Below, in pieces: positions 8,598 through 17,060 of a stretch of 64,000 nucleotides of DNA; positions within the stretch are counted from its first letter, which is position 1, and every line of letters begins with the position of its first letter. Under the pieces are notes generated by a model. The model worked only from the letters and a program-made list of their open reading frames with translations, ran no database searches and had not been told where the DNA came from. A program made the position numbers and the translations under genes. Source of the DNA: Nonomuraea sp. NBC_00507 (lineage in GTDB: Bacteria > Actinomycetota > Actinomycetes > Streptosporangiales > Streptosporangiaceae); contig NZ_CP107853.1 of the NCBI RefSeq assembly GCF_036013525.1, positions 10,416,001-10,480,000 of the forward strand. Reading direction: 5' to 3'.

Positions 8598-9125
8598 TCA
8601 GGGGTCGAGCCTGCGCAGTTCGTGCCGGTAGCGCTTGGCGTTGCCGCGGTATTCGTCCACGCCGAAGTCGATCCACTCGCTCTGCGCGGTGCCGTCCATG
8701 GGCCTGGGGCGGGCCGGCACGCCGAGCGCCAGGTGGCCGGCCGGGACCTCCAGCCCTTCCGGTACGAGCGCCTGCGCGCCGACCACCGACCCGGTGCGGA
8801 CCAGGGCGCGGTTCAGCACGACTGCGCCCGAGCCGATGAGGCAGCGGTCCTCGACCGTGCATCCTTCGAGATGGGCGTTGTGCCCGACCACGCAGTCGCT
8901 GCCGATCACGGTGGGCCACTGCTCGGTGGTGTGCACGACGGTGCCGTCCTGGACGGAGGTCCGCTCGCCGATCTCGATGCGGCCGAAGTCGCCCCGCAGC
9001 ACGGCGGCCGGCCACACCGACGACTCCGCGCCGATGGTGACGCTGCCGATGACGACGGCGTCGGGGTGGACGTACGCGTCCGGATGGATGCGGGGCACCT
9101 GGTCGCCGAGGGCGTAAACGGGCAC
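8598..9125 (-). CDS. Gamma-carbonic-anhydrase-like hexapeptide protein (PaaY-type)
   Basis: 175 residues of left-handed beta-helix with repeated [IV]GxxxxV hexapeptides. Metal-binding histidines are seen in TVVHTT and VGHNAHLEGC, as in gamma carbonic anhydrases. In aromatic catabolic clusters this family includes PaaY, a thioesterase thought to clear dead-end CoA esters. Its place as last gene of the minus-strand benzoate operon favours that role, or a carbonic-anhydrase role, over transport. It begins 3 bp after the stop of the amidohydrolase gene. No acetyltransferase motif is evident. The substrate cannot be settled from sequence alone. Confidence 0.85.
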   Translation of the reverse strand: MPVYALGDQVPRIHPDAYVHPDAVVIGSVTIGAESSVWPAAVLRGDFGRIEIGERTSVQDGTVVHTTEQWPTVIGSDCVVGHNAHLEGCTVEDRCLIGSGAVVLNRALVRTGSVVGAQALVPEGLEVPAGHLALGVPARPRPMDGTAQSEWIDFGVDEYRGNAKRYRHELRRLDP

Positions 9126-9128
9126 CGG

Positions 9129-9977
9129 TCACACCCCCGCGTACACGCGCGTCGCGTTGCCCGCGAGCACGGCCGCGGCCACATCGGCCGGCAGCAGCCC
9201 GGCGACGGCACGCGCGTTGGCGGCGATGCCGGGCACGCCGGGCCAGTCGGTGCCGAAGATGCACTTGCGCGCCAGGCGGGTGAGGTCGTAGCGCGCGTAG
9301 TACTCCGGCAGCCGCTTGGGCGGCAGACCGGACAGCTCCAGCCACACGGTGTCGTTCGACAGCGCCAGGAAGGCCGCGGCGTCGTACCACCAGCCGCGCC
9401 CGCCGTGCGCGAGCACGACGTTGAGTCCGGGGAAGTCGCGCACGACCGGGATGAGGAAGCGCGGGTCGGCGTTCTCGTTCATCGAGCCGGGGAAGGAGCT
9501 CGTGCCGCAGTGCACGACGAGCGGGACGCCCCGCTCCTCGAGCACCTGGTAGGCCGGGTAGAGGGCCGCGTCGTCGCAGCGGAACCCGCCGTGCACCGGA
9601 TGCAGCTTCAGCGCGGCGGCCCCGAGGTCGAGTTGCCGCCGCACCTCCTCGGCGATCGGGAAGTGCAGGTGCGGGTTGACGTTGGCGACCGGGCGGAACC
9701 TGGCCGGGTTGTGCTCGACGATCGGCAGCAGGTCCTCGAAGGACTGCAGGCCGGTCGCCTTGGGGCTGTATTCGCAGAACAACAACGCCACGTCCACGCC
9801 CTGAGCGGCGAAGATCTCATCCAGGCGGGCCGGGCGCGGCCTGCCGCCGGAGTCCCAGGCGTCCTCCATGAGGCCGTGCTCGCCGAAGTCGCGGGCCCAC
9901 TCCAGCCAGGCCGGCTTGAGGGTGTCCAGCACGGGGATGTGCACGTGCGCGTCGATGAGTCGCATGCCATCGATCAT
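9129..9977 (-). CDS. Amidohydrolase family 2 (TIM-barrel metal hydrolase)
   Basis: 282 residues. An N-terminal metal-binding motif IDAHVHI is followed by KLHPVHGGF, the histidine in VVHCGTSS, LAHGGRGWW and the terminal FGTDWPG aspartate. This is the ACMS-decarboxylase/gamma-resorcylate-decarboxylase-like amidohydrolase superfamily. Its ATG overlaps the ferredoxin stop (ATGA, 9974-9977), so the two are translationally coupled. It may hydrolyse or decarboxylate an aromatic precursor or a side product of benzoate use, but no specific substrate is evident. Such a gene is not part of the classical box pathway, which makes it a local addition. Confidence 0.82.
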   Translation of the reverse strand: MIDGMRLIDAHVHIPVLDTLKPAWLEWARDFGEHGLMEDAWDSGGRPRPARLDEIFAAQGVDVALLFCEYSPKATGLQSFEDLLPIVEHNPARFRPVANVNPHLHFPIAEEVRRQLDLGAAALKLHPVHGGFRCDDAALYPAYQVLEERGVPLVVHCGTSSFPGSMNENADPRFLIPVVRDFPGLNVVLAHGGRGWWYDAAAFLALSNDTVWLELSGLPPKRLPEYYARYDLTRLARKCIFGTDWPGVPGIAANARAVAGLLPADVAAAVLAGNATRVYAGV

Positions 9978-10306
9978 GACCGGTCCGCCACCATGGGAGT
10001 GTCCACGCCGATGCGGCCCGTCTTGTTCGACCCTCCGGGCGTGCCGATGGGCGCCTCGCGTCCCGGCAGCACCTCGATGAAGAAGCGGCGGTTGTCCTCG
10101 ACGAAGCCGGCGTGCTCGGGGTCGACCCGGCGGTCCTGGCTGATCGCCTCGACGGGGCACACGGGCTCGCACGCGCCGCAGTCGATGCACTCCTTGGGGT
10201 TGATGTAGAGCTTGCGATCCCCCTCGTAGATGCAGTCGACCGGGCACTCCTCGACGCACGACTTGTCCATGACGTCGATGCAGGGTGCGGCGATGACGTA
10301 CGGCAT
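9974..10306 (-). CDS. 7Fe/8Fe-type ferredoxin
   Basis: 110 residues. Cluster ligands lie in CVEECPVDCIYEG and CIDCGACEPVCPVEAI, the FdxA pattern for a [3Fe-4S] plus [4Fe-4S] ferredoxin. It is encoded 15 bp downstream of a ferredoxin reductase and coupled to the amidohydrolase behind it. In this cluster it is well placed to carry electrons to the di-iron epoxidase BoxB, replacing the ferredoxin half of the missing BoxA. The C-terminal tail of about 35 residues lacks cysteines, as usual for actinobacterial FdxA. The electron-donor role is inference from position. Confidence 0.9.
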   Translation of the reverse strand: MPYVIAAPCIDVMDKSCVEECPVDCIYEGDRKLYINPKECIDCGACEPVCPVEAISQDRRVDPEHAGFVEDNRRFFIEVLPGREAPIGTPGGSNKTGRIGVDTPMVADRS

Positions 10307-10321
10307 GTGAGAACTCCTGAA

Positions 10322-11299
10322 CTAGACCGGGGCGGGGTTGTCGGTCGAGTGCCCCGGGAAGAGCTGGGCGGCGGGGTCGATGTGCACCGCGGCGTTGTTG
10401 ACGGCCGTCGCCACCTCGCCGAACCCGACCGCGATCAGCCGCACCTTGCCGTCGTAGTCGGCGATGTCGCCGGCGGCGAAGATGCCGGGCACGTTGGTGC
10501 GCATTGCCGAGTCGACGACCAGGTGGCGGTTGTCGTGCAGGTCGAGCCCCCACTCGCGCAGCGGCCCCAGGTTGGCGGTGAAGCCGAGGGCCGCGACGAG
10601 CCGCTCGCACGGGAGGGTCTCCCCCGTGCTCAGCTCGACGCGTTCCAGCCGGTCGCCGCCGTGGGCGGCGGCGACCTGGGCGTTGGTGACGATCTCCACG
10701 GGCGCGGCCCTGAGCCGCTCGACCGAGCCGTGGTGGGCGCGGAAGGTGGCACGGCGGTGCACGAGCGTGACGCTGCTCGCGATGGGGTGGAGCATGAGCG
10801 CCCAGTCCACCGCGCTGTCGCCGCCGCCGACGACGACCACGTCCTTGCCCGTGTAGCCCGCGGCGTCGGGCACGAAATACTCAAGGCCCCTGCCGAGGAA
10901 CTCTTCGCCGGCCGGGAGCGGGCGGGGCGTGAAGGTGCCGATGCCGCCGGTCACGACGACCGCCCGGGCGGTGATCTCGGTCCCGCCGCCGGTCTTCACC
11001 ACCAGCAGGCCGCCGGGCGCGTGTTCGAGCCGCTGGGCCTCCTCGCCGAGCACGTACGCGGGCCGGTACGGCGCCGCCTGCTCCACCAGATTGGCGATGA
11101 GGCGGCGGCCGGAGACGGCGGGGAACCCGGCGATGTCGTAGATCTCCTTCTCCGGGTACATGGCGCTGACCTGGCCGCCGACCTGGCTGAGTGAGTCGAC
11201 GACCGCGGTGCGCAACCCGCGCACCCCGGCGTAGTAGGCGCCGAACAGGCCGACCGGGCCCGCCCCGACGATCAGCACATCGACGTCGAGCACGCTCAT
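10322..11299 (-). CDS. Thioredoxin-reductase-like ferredoxin-NADP+ reductase
   Basis: 325 residues. An FAD-binding GAGPVGLFGAYYAG (about 12-25), an NAD(P)-binding VVVVGGGDSAVDWAL (about 155) and the C-terminal GIFAAGDIADYDGK are in the order of the TrxR-like FNR family. The redox CxxC of thioredoxin reductase is absent, which separates it from TrxB. The ATG overlaps the stop of the benzoate-CoA ligase gene by 4 bp, and a ferredoxin follows. The pair NAD(P)H to FNR to ferredoxin would supply electrons to BoxB; BoxA, the usual fused reductase, is not found in the window. Confidence 0.9.
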   Translation of the reverse strand: MSVLDVDVLIVGAGPVGLFGAYYAGVRGLRTAVVDSLSQVGGQVSAMYPEKEIYDIAGFPAVSGRRLIANLVEQAAPYRPAYVLGEEAQRLEHAPGGLLVVKTGGGTEITARAVVVTGGIGTFTPRPLPAGEEFLGRGLEYFVPDAAGYTGKDVVVVGGGDSAVDWALMLHPIASSVTLVHRRATFRAHHGSVERLRAAPVEIVTNAQVAAAHGGDRLERVELSTGETLPCERLVAALGFTANLGPLREWGLDLHDNRHLVVDSAMRTNVPGIFAAGDIADYDGKVRLIAVGFGEVATAVNNAAVHIDPAAQLFPGHSTDNPAPV

Positions 11300-12837
11300 C
11301 CGCGTACCTCCCGGTGGACGAGGAGCTCGCGGACCTTGAACCGCTGGATCTTGCCGGTCGCCGTCTTGGGCAGCTGATCGAGGAAGACCACGTGCCGGGG
11401 GCGCTTGAACGAGGCCAGCCCGTCACGGCACCACTGGACGAGCTCCTCGGCGGTGACCCCTCCCCTGGTGACGACGCACGCCACCGGCTTGTCGAGCCCG
11501 TTCTCGTCCGCCACGCCCACCACGGCCGCCTCCGCGACCTGCGGGTGCTCGAGCAGGCGGCTCTCGACCTCGGTCGGCGAGACCCAGATGCCGCCCGCCT
11601 TGAGCAGGTCGTTGCTGCGGCCCAGGCAGGTGTAGTAGCCGTCCGGGGACCGCACGTACGTGTCGCCGGTGTTGAGCCACTCGCCCGCGAACACGGTGCG
11701 GCTGGCGTCGGTGCGCCGCCAGTAGCCCAGGGCGATGGACTCCCCGCGGACGTACAGCGCCCCCGGCACGCCGTCGGGCACCTGCGCGCCTTCGGCGTCG
11801 CGCAGCTCGATGTCGTAGCCGGGCACCGGCACGCCGGTCGTGCCGGGGCGCACCTCACCGGGCCGGTTCGACAGGAAGATGTGCAGCGCCTCGGTGGAGC
11901 CGATGCCGTCGATGACCTCGACGCCGAAGCGCCCGGTGAACCGCTCCTGCAGCGGCGCGGGCAGCGCCTCCCCCGCCGAGGCGGCCAGGCGTACCGACGT
12001 GAAGGTGTCCTCGGGCAGGTCGGCGGCCAGCAGCGCGGCGTAGAAGGTGGGGACGGCGAAGAACAACGTCGGCCGGTCCGCGGCCATGCGCGAGGCCGTC
12101 ACGGCGGGGTTGGGGCGGCGCGGCTCCAGCACTGTCGAGGCCCCGGCCGAGAGCGGGAAGAACATCGAGTTGCCGATGCCGTAGGCGAAGAAGAGTTTGG
12201 CGATGGAGAAGCAGACGTCGCCGGGGCCGATGCCGAGCACCTGGTCGCCGTAGGTCCGGCAGACGTGGCGGATGTTGGCGTGGCGGTGCATGGCGCCCTT
12301 GGGCACGCCGGTGGTGCCGGAGGTGTAGAGCCACAGGGCCCAGGAGTCCTCCTGGGTGACGGCGGGCTCGCGCGAGTGGCCGTCGCCCCCCTTGAGCAGC
12401 TCGGCCCACGTCATGGACGTGTCGCCCGGCGGGGCGTCGCCGTCCCACACCAGGTGGCGCACTTCGGGCGCCAGGGTGAGGGCTTCCTGGACCTGGGGAG
12501 CGTAGTCGGCGCTCGCCACGACCACGGCGGCGCCGGAGTCGGCGATGATCGTGCCGAGCTCCTTGGCTCCCAGCATGGTGGAGACGGGCACGGCCACGAA
12601 CCCGCCGCAGAAGGCGGCGAGGATCCCGGCGAACATCGGCACGTCGTCGTTGGTGACGAACACGACGCGGTCGTCGCGCCGCAGGCCGAGAGAGCGCAGC
12701 CCGGCGGTGACGGTCCCGACGACCTCCGACAGCTCGGCGTAGGTGAGGGTGGCGGCGCCGCGCACGGCCATCCGGCCGCCGTGGCCCTCCTGGACGTGGC
12801 GGTGGACGAGCCAGGTTCCCGCGTTGAACTCGGTCAT
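11296..12837 (-). CDS. Benzoate-CoA ligase family protein
   Basis: 513 residues of the ANL adenylate-forming family. Motifs: P-loop LYTSGTTGVPKGAMH (about 170), A5 GIGSTEALHIF, A7 GEWLNTGDTY, A8 KAGGIWVSPTEVE, and Lys in PKTATGKIQRF near the C-terminus. The length and the GSTE and HIFLSNRPGEVRPGTTG stretches match benzoate-CoA ligases (BadA/BclA). It activates benzoate with ATP and CoA, the entry step for BoxBC. Its start lies 2 bp after the boxC stop and its stop overlaps the reductase ATG, so boxC, ligase, reductase and ferredoxin form one operon. 4-Hydroxy- or aminobenzoate specificity is possible. Confidence 0.92.
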   Translation of the reverse strand: MTEFNAGTWLVHRHVQEGHGGRMAVRGAATLTYAELSEVVGTVTAGLRSLGLRRDDRVVFVTNDDVPMFAGILAAFCGGFVAVPVSTMLGAKELGTIIADSGAAVVVASADYAPQVQEALTLAPEVRHLVWDGDAPPGDTSMTWAELLKGGDGHSREPAVTQEDSWALWLYTSGTTGVPKGAMHRHANIRHVCRTYGDQVLGIGPGDVCFSIAKLFFAYGIGNSMFFPLSAGASTVLEPRRPNPAVTASRMAADRPTLFFAVPTFYAALLAADLPEDTFTSVRLAASAGEALPAPLQERFTGRFGVEVIDGIGSTEALHIFLSNRPGEVRPGTTGVPVPGYDIELRDAEGAQVPDGVPGALYVRGESIALGYWRRTDASRTVFAGEWLNTGDTYVRSPDGYYTCLGRSNDLLKAGGIWVSPTEVESRLLEHPQVAEAAVVGVADENGLDKPVACVVTRGGVTAEELVQWCRDGLASFKRPRHVVFLDQLPKTATGKIQRFKVRELLVHREVRG

Positions 12838-12839
12838 GG

Positions 12840-14516
12840 TCAGACCCGCCCGAGGTCGTAGTCGCCCTTGCGGCCGGTGCCGTAGCGGCGCAGGGCGCCG
12901 TCGGGGCCGGAGGCGTTCGGCCGGATGAAGATCCAGTTCTGCCAGGCGGTGAGCCGTCCGAAGATCTTCGTCTCCAGCGTCTCGGGGCCGACGAAGCGGT
13001 GGTTGGCCTCCATGCCGGTCAGCGCGTCGGGCGAGAGCGAGGCGCGTTCCTCCAGGACGATCCGCAGCTCCTCTTCGAAGTCGATGTCGTCCAGGGCCAG
13101 CGTGACCAGTCCGAGCTCCACCGCGGCGGCCGCGTCCAGCGGCTCGCCGATCCTGGCGCGCACGGCCTGCAGGTCCTCCTCATGGCCCCAGAAGCGCGAC
13201 TGCAGGCGGGACAGGCCGTTGCCCATGGGGTAGTCGCCGTCGTTGACCGGGGTGAGCACGATGGTGGCGGGGACGGCATCGTCGTCGCGGTCCTCGTAGA
13301 CGCCCTCCAGCATGTACTGCCGGTCGGCGGCCAGGGCCAGCTCGGCCAGCAGTCCGGCGAAGGCCGTGCCCGGCTCGATGACGGCGATGAGGCTGCGGCT
13401 GGTGACGTCGAGGCGCTTGAGCGTGCGCTTGTAGTAGTGGCGCACCTCGTTGACGAACCAGTCGCCGGTCAGCTCGCGCAGCTGGGCGTCGTAGGCCAGC
13501 ACCCGCTCGTGATCGCCTGCCGCCCGCAGGACCCAGATGCCCAGATCCAGCTCATTGGTCCGCAGGTGCAGAATAAGGTCGTCCAGCGCCCGCGTCACGG
13601 CGAGCGGCCAGTAGTCGGCGCCCTGGGCCGCGGGGTCGGCCGGCGGGGCGTCGTGGGGGCCGCTCACGGTGATCTCGACGAGGCGGGCGGCCCGGTCGAT
13701 CCGCGCCGACAGATACGGGTAGGTGATCACGTCGCCCTCATCCTTGCGGTCGAGCGGCGTCAGCGCCACGCCCTTCGCCTCCGAAGGCCGCTGGGACGTC
13801 GCCGCGGCGGCCGCGGCGCGCCTGGCGACCTCCTCGTCCAGGGCGTTACGCGGGACGGAGGCGTCCACCAGGCCCCACTCCACGGCCGTGCCGCCGCGGA
13901 AACCCTCGGACTTGGTGGCGAAGAGGTCGGCGCGGTCCTTGCGCACGTGGCGCTTGTCCACGACGCGGGTCAGGCCGCCGGTGCCGGGCAGCACGCCGAG
14001 CAGCGGCACCTCGGGCAGGGACACGGCCGAGGACCCGTCGTCCACGAGGACGATCTGGTCGCAGGCGAGCGCGAGCTCGTAGCCGCCGCCGGCGGCGGTG
14101 CCGTTGAGCGCGGCGATCCAGGTCTGGCCGGAGTGCTCGGTCGCGTCCTCGATGCCGTTGCGGGTCTCATTGGTGAACTTACAGAAGTTGACCTTCCAGG
14201 CGTGCGTGGACTGTGCCAGCATCCTGATGTTGGCCCCGGCGCAGAACATGCGTTCCAGGCCGCCGGTCACCACGACCGCCTTGACCTCCGGGTGCTCGAA
14301 GCGCAGCCGCTGGACGAGGTCGTACAGTTCGATGTCGACGCCGAGATCGTAGGAGTTCATCTTGAGCTCGTAGCCGGGGACCAGGCCGCCGTGCTCGTCC
14401 ACGCGCAGCGTGACGGTGGCCACCGCCCCGTCCACCTCGAGCTTCCAGTGACGGTAACGGTCCGGGGAGGTCGCGAAGCGAACCACCGGCGGAGCCGAAT
14501 GCGTTGTTTCACTCAA
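12840..14516 (-). CDS. boxC: Benzoyl-CoA-dihydrodiol lyase / epoxybenzoyl-CoA dihydrolase BoxC
   Basis: 558 residues with two crotonase-like halves. The first carries MFCAGANIRML and NGTAAGGGYELALACDQ (oxyanion hole), followed by LPEVPLLGVLPGTGGL. The second carries GTAFAGLLAELALAADRQY. Size and architecture are those of BoxC, which hydrolytically opens 2,3-epoxybenzoyl-CoA to 3,4-dehydroadipyl-CoA semialdehyde and formate. I choose TTG 14516 because it follows GGAG by six bases and gives the usual N-terminus SETTHSAPPVVRF; upstream in-frame codons to 14618 run through the regulatory motif. First gene of its operon, divergent from the PaaX-type regulator at 14647. Confidence 0.93.
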   Translation of the reverse strand: MSETTHSAPPVVRFATSPDRYRHWKLEVDGAVATVTLRVDEHGGLVPGYELKMNSYDLGVDIELYDLVQRLRFEHPEVKAVVVTGGLERMFCAGANIRMLAQSTHAWKVNFCKFTNETRNGIEDATEHSGQTWIAALNGTAAGGGYELALACDQIVLVDDGSSAVSLPEVPLLGVLPGTGGLTRVVDKRHVRKDRADLFATKSEGFRGGTAVEWGLVDASVPRNALDEEVARRAAAAAATSQRPSEAKGVALTPLDRKDEGDVITYPYLSARIDRAARLVEITVSGPHDAPPADPAAQGADYWPLAVTRALDDLILHLRTNELDLGIWVLRAAGDHERVLAYDAQLRELTGDWFVNEVRHYYKRTLKRLDVTSRSLIAVIEPGTAFAGLLAELALAADRQYMLEGVYEDRDDDAVPATIVLTPVNDGDYPMGNGLSRLQSRFWGHEEDLQAVRARIGEPLDAAAAVELGLVTLALDDIDFEEELRIVLEERASLSPDALTGMEANHRFVGPETLETKIFGRLTAWQNWIFIRPNASGPDGALRRYGTGRKGDYDLGRV

Positions 14517-14573
14517 TGCGTGCTCCAGGAGGTGCAGGGGGGCTTGCGCCTCCAATGTTCGACGTTTCGCAGA

Positions 14574-14596
14574 TGTATCGTCAAGTGTTTGTAGCA
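14574..14596 (+). promoter_or_regulatory. Shared catabolic-island motif, copy 2 (boxC/paaX-type intergenic region)
   Basis: TGTATC (14574-14579), ten bases, then TGTAGCA (14590-14596), between divergent boxC and the PaaX-family gene, so one site could control both. On the minus strand positions 14574-14594 read CTACAAACACTTGACGATACA, 16 of 21 identical to 19656-19676 before the ABC importer. Confidence 0.6.
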
Positions 14597-14646
14597 TTTT
14601 GGGGGAACGGTACGTCACGACGCGCAGGCTTGCCTAACCTGGCAGA

Positions 14647-15552
14647 ATGCGCCTCACCAGCGAGACTGACGACAGGAGGGCGGACGTGGCCCCGCGCGAA
14701 GCGCACACGGAGACCGGCCAGGCGGCCGAGCGCCGCCCGACCGGCGCCAGTGCGCGCTCGCTGCTGCTGACCGTCCTCGGCGAGTTCGTGCTGCCGCGCA
14801 GCGGCGAGGTCTGGACGGGCACCCTGGTCACCGCGCTCGGCGCCCTCGGTGTCGAGGAGAAGTCCGCGCGTCAGGCTCTGTCCCGCACCGCGGCCGAAGG
14901 CCTGCTCACGTCGGTGCGGCACGGCCGCAAGGTGCGCTGGAACCTGACCGAGGCCGGCGACCGGCTGCTGCGCGAGGGCACCGAACGCATCTACGGCTTC
15001 ATGCGCGGGCCGCACGGGTGGGACGGCCGCTGGCTGGTCCTCACGGCCGGGGTGCCGGAGGCCCAGCGCCAGCTGCGCCACCGCCTGCGCACCAAGCTCA
15101 CCTGGCTCGGGCTCGGCTCGCCCTCCCCCACGCTCTGGATCGTCCCCGACGCGTCCAAGGAGGCCGCGGTCCGGGAGGTCATCCGCGAGCTCGACCTCGC
15201 CGACCGCGCCTACGCCTGGACCGGTCCGTCGGCGGGCATCGGCGACACCGCCACGCTCATCAACGCCGCGTGGGACCTCGACGACGTGGAGAAGCGCTAC
15301 CTCGGCTTCATCGAACGCTTCGAGGGCCTCCCCGTCGAGTCCGACCGCGACGCGTTCGTCAACCAGGTGCTGCTCATCCAGGAGTGGCGGCGCTTCCCGT
15401 TCCTCGATCCCGACCTGCCCGCCGAGCTGCTCGAGCACGACTGGCCCGGCCCGCGGGCGGCGGCCGTCTTCCACGACCTGCACAACCGGTGGCACCGGCG
15501 GGCCCAGGCCGAGTGGGACCGCATGGACGAAGGCGCCGCCGCCCGCTCCTAG
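14647..15552 (+). CDS. PaaX-family transcriptional regulator
   Basis: 301 residues. A winged-helix N-domain (GASARSLLLTVLGEFVLPR...SARQALSRTAAEGLL, about 33-85) is followed by the PaaX central region (GRWLVLTAGVPEAQRQLRHRLR) and a helical C-terminus. PaaX proteins repress phenylacetate genes and release on binding an aryl-CoA. Here, lying between boxB and boxC, it should sense benzoyl-CoA or a downstream CoA ester. That differs from proteobacterial box clusters, which use the XRE-shikimate-kinase-like BoxR. ATG 14647 is used; GTG 14686 would shorten the basic N-terminus. It converges on boxB with 6 bp between stops. Confidence 0.9.
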   Translation: MRLTSETDDRRADVAPREAHTETGQAAERRPTGASARSLLLTVLGEFVLPRSGEVWTGTLVTALGALGVEEKSARQALSRTAAEGLLTSVRHGRKVRWNLTEAGDRLLREGTERIYGFMRGPHGWDGRWLVLTAGVPEAQRQLRHRLRTKLTWLGLGSPSPTLWIVPDASKEAAVREVIRELDLADRAYAWTGPSAGIGDTATLINAAWDLDDVEKRYLGFIERFEGLPVESDRDAFVNQVLLIQEWRRFPFLDPDLPAELLEHDWPGPRAAAVFHDLHNRWHRRAQAEWDRMDEGAAARS

Positions 15553-15558
15553 ATCTTT

Positions 15559-17037
15559 CTAGAGGAGACCTTCGTCGGCCAGGTGCACGTAGTCGAATTC
15601 GACCGGCTGGTCGTTGATGCCGGTCTTCGGCGGGGCGATCCAGCCGGCGAACTTGCCGTACTCGTACTCGGGGACCATCAGGCCCGCCACCGCCTCGCGG
15701 TCGGCCGGCGTGGGCAGCCACTCGTCGGTCCTGGCCTGCCAGGCGGCCTCCTCGATGACCTCGCCCTGCGGGGTCACGTGGTGTCCTGCGTACACGCCGA
15801 CCTTGCGGTTGAAGCCCTCGTGCGGCAGGTACAGCCGGTCGCTGAGCCCGGCGTCCTCCAGGGCCTGGTTCCAGCGGCGCACGCCGTTGGCGCAGTCGGC
15901 GACGTACTCGTCGCGCAGGTCGAGGTTGAGCGCGCTGAGCATCGGCACGGTCTTCGTCTTGATCTGGCCGTCCTCGACGTAACGCAGCTCGCGGGTGTCT
16001 TCCAGCAGCACGTGGTCGTCCTTGCGCCGGGTCTCCATCCACCGGCCCTTCAGGCCGGAGCTGTAGTAGTTGCCGGCGTTGGTGGACTGCTCGGAGCCGA
16101 ACAGGTCCATCGACACCGAGAACTGGAAGTTGAGGTATTTCTGGATGATGTCCAGCGGGATGCCGCCGTGCGGGAGGACGTCGGCCGTGCCGTGCTCCTT
16201 CATGAGCTCGGCGGTGCGCTCCAAAATCCGCTGCACGCCGGTGGTGCCCACGAACATGTGGTGGGCCTCCTCCTTCAGCATGAACTCGCAGGTACGCGCC
16301 AGCGGGTCGAACGCCGACTCCTTCAACGTCCCGAGCTGATACTTGCCGTCCCGGTCGGTGAAGTACGTGAACATGAAGAACTGCAGCCAGTCGGTGGTCG
16401 CCTCGTTGAAGGCGCCGAGGATCCGCGGCGAGTCGAGGTCGCCCGAGTTGCGCTTGAGCAGCTGCTCGGCCTCCTCGCGCCCCTCCCTGCCGAAGTAGGC
16501 GTGCAGGAGGTAGACCATGGCCCACAGGTGGCGGCCCTCCTCCACGTTGACCTGGAAGAGGTTGCGCAGGTCGTAGATGCTGGGCGCGGTGTTGCCGAGG
16601 ATGCGCTGCTGCTCGACCGAGGCGGGCTCGGTGTCGCCCTGCACGACGATCAGGCGCATCAGGTCGGCCCGGTGCTCGCCGGGCACCTCCTGCCAGGCCG
16701 GCTCGCCCTTGTGCTTGCCGAAGTTGACCTTGCGGTCGGGGTCCCGCTCGGCCAGGAAGATGCCCCAGCGGTACTCATCCATGGGGACGTGCTCGAAGTG
16801 CGCCCACCCGTCGCGGCCCACCGCCACGGCGGTGCGCAGGTAGACGTCCTTGGTCGGCAGGGCCGGGCCGAGCTGCTTCCACCAGTCGAGGAACTTCGGC
16901 TGCCAGCCTTCGAGCGCGCGCTGCAGGCGGCGGTCACCGGCCAGGTTGACGTTGTTGGGGATGCGCTCGCTGTAGTCGACCCGGCTGAGGGGGCCGGCGG
17001 GCGCGGGGGCGGCGCCGGTGCGGGAGTCGGTGCTCAT
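15559..17037 (-). CDS. boxB: Benzoyl-CoA 2,3-epoxidase subunit BoxB
   Basis: 492 residues, close to known BoxB proteins. Di-iron ligands are recognisable as EEGRHLWAM (about 205) and KEEAHHMFVG (about 277), embedded in a ferritin-like helical core, with conserved GNTAPSIYDLRNLFQVNVEEG. It inserts one oxygen atom of O2 into benzoyl-CoA, giving the 2,3-epoxide, with electrons normally from BoxA. No BoxA is encoded here; a separate reductase and ferredoxin sit in the boxC operon. The gene lies 23 bp after the BoxD-type dehydrogenase and is the last gene of the 19453-15559 operon. Confidence 0.95.
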   Translation of the reverse strand: MSTDSRTGAAPAPAGPLSRVDYSERIPNNVNLAGDRRLQRALEGWQPKFLDWWKQLGPALPTKDVYLRTAVAVGRDGWAHFEHVPMDEYRWGIFLAERDPDRKVNFGKHKGEPAWQEVPGEHRADLMRLIVVQGDTEPASVEQQRILGNTAPSIYDLRNLFQVNVEEGRHLWAMVYLLHAYFGREGREEAEQLLKRNSGDLDSPRILGAFNEATTDWLQFFMFTYFTDRDGKYQLGTLKESAFDPLARTCEFMLKEEAHHMFVGTTGVQRILERTAELMKEHGTADVLPHGGIPLDIIQKYLNFQFSVSMDLFGSEQSTNAGNYYSSGLKGRWMETRRKDDHVLLEDTRELRYVEDGQIKTKTVPMLSALNLDLRDEYVADCANGVRRWNQALEDAGLSDRLYLPHEGFNRKVGVYAGHHVTPQGEVIEEAAWQARTDEWLPTPADREAVAGLMVPEYEYGKFAGWIAPPKTGINDQPVEFDYVHLADEGLL

Positions 17038-17060
17038 CGCTGCTCTCCTGTCTGCATGTC

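Noticed and set aside
9974..11299. Whether the reductase or ferredoxin gene could be BoxA itself
   Set aside because: BoxA is one polypeptide with ferredoxin clusters fused to a flavodoxin-NADP-reductase-type domain. These are two separate proteins, and the reductase is of the TrxR-like type.
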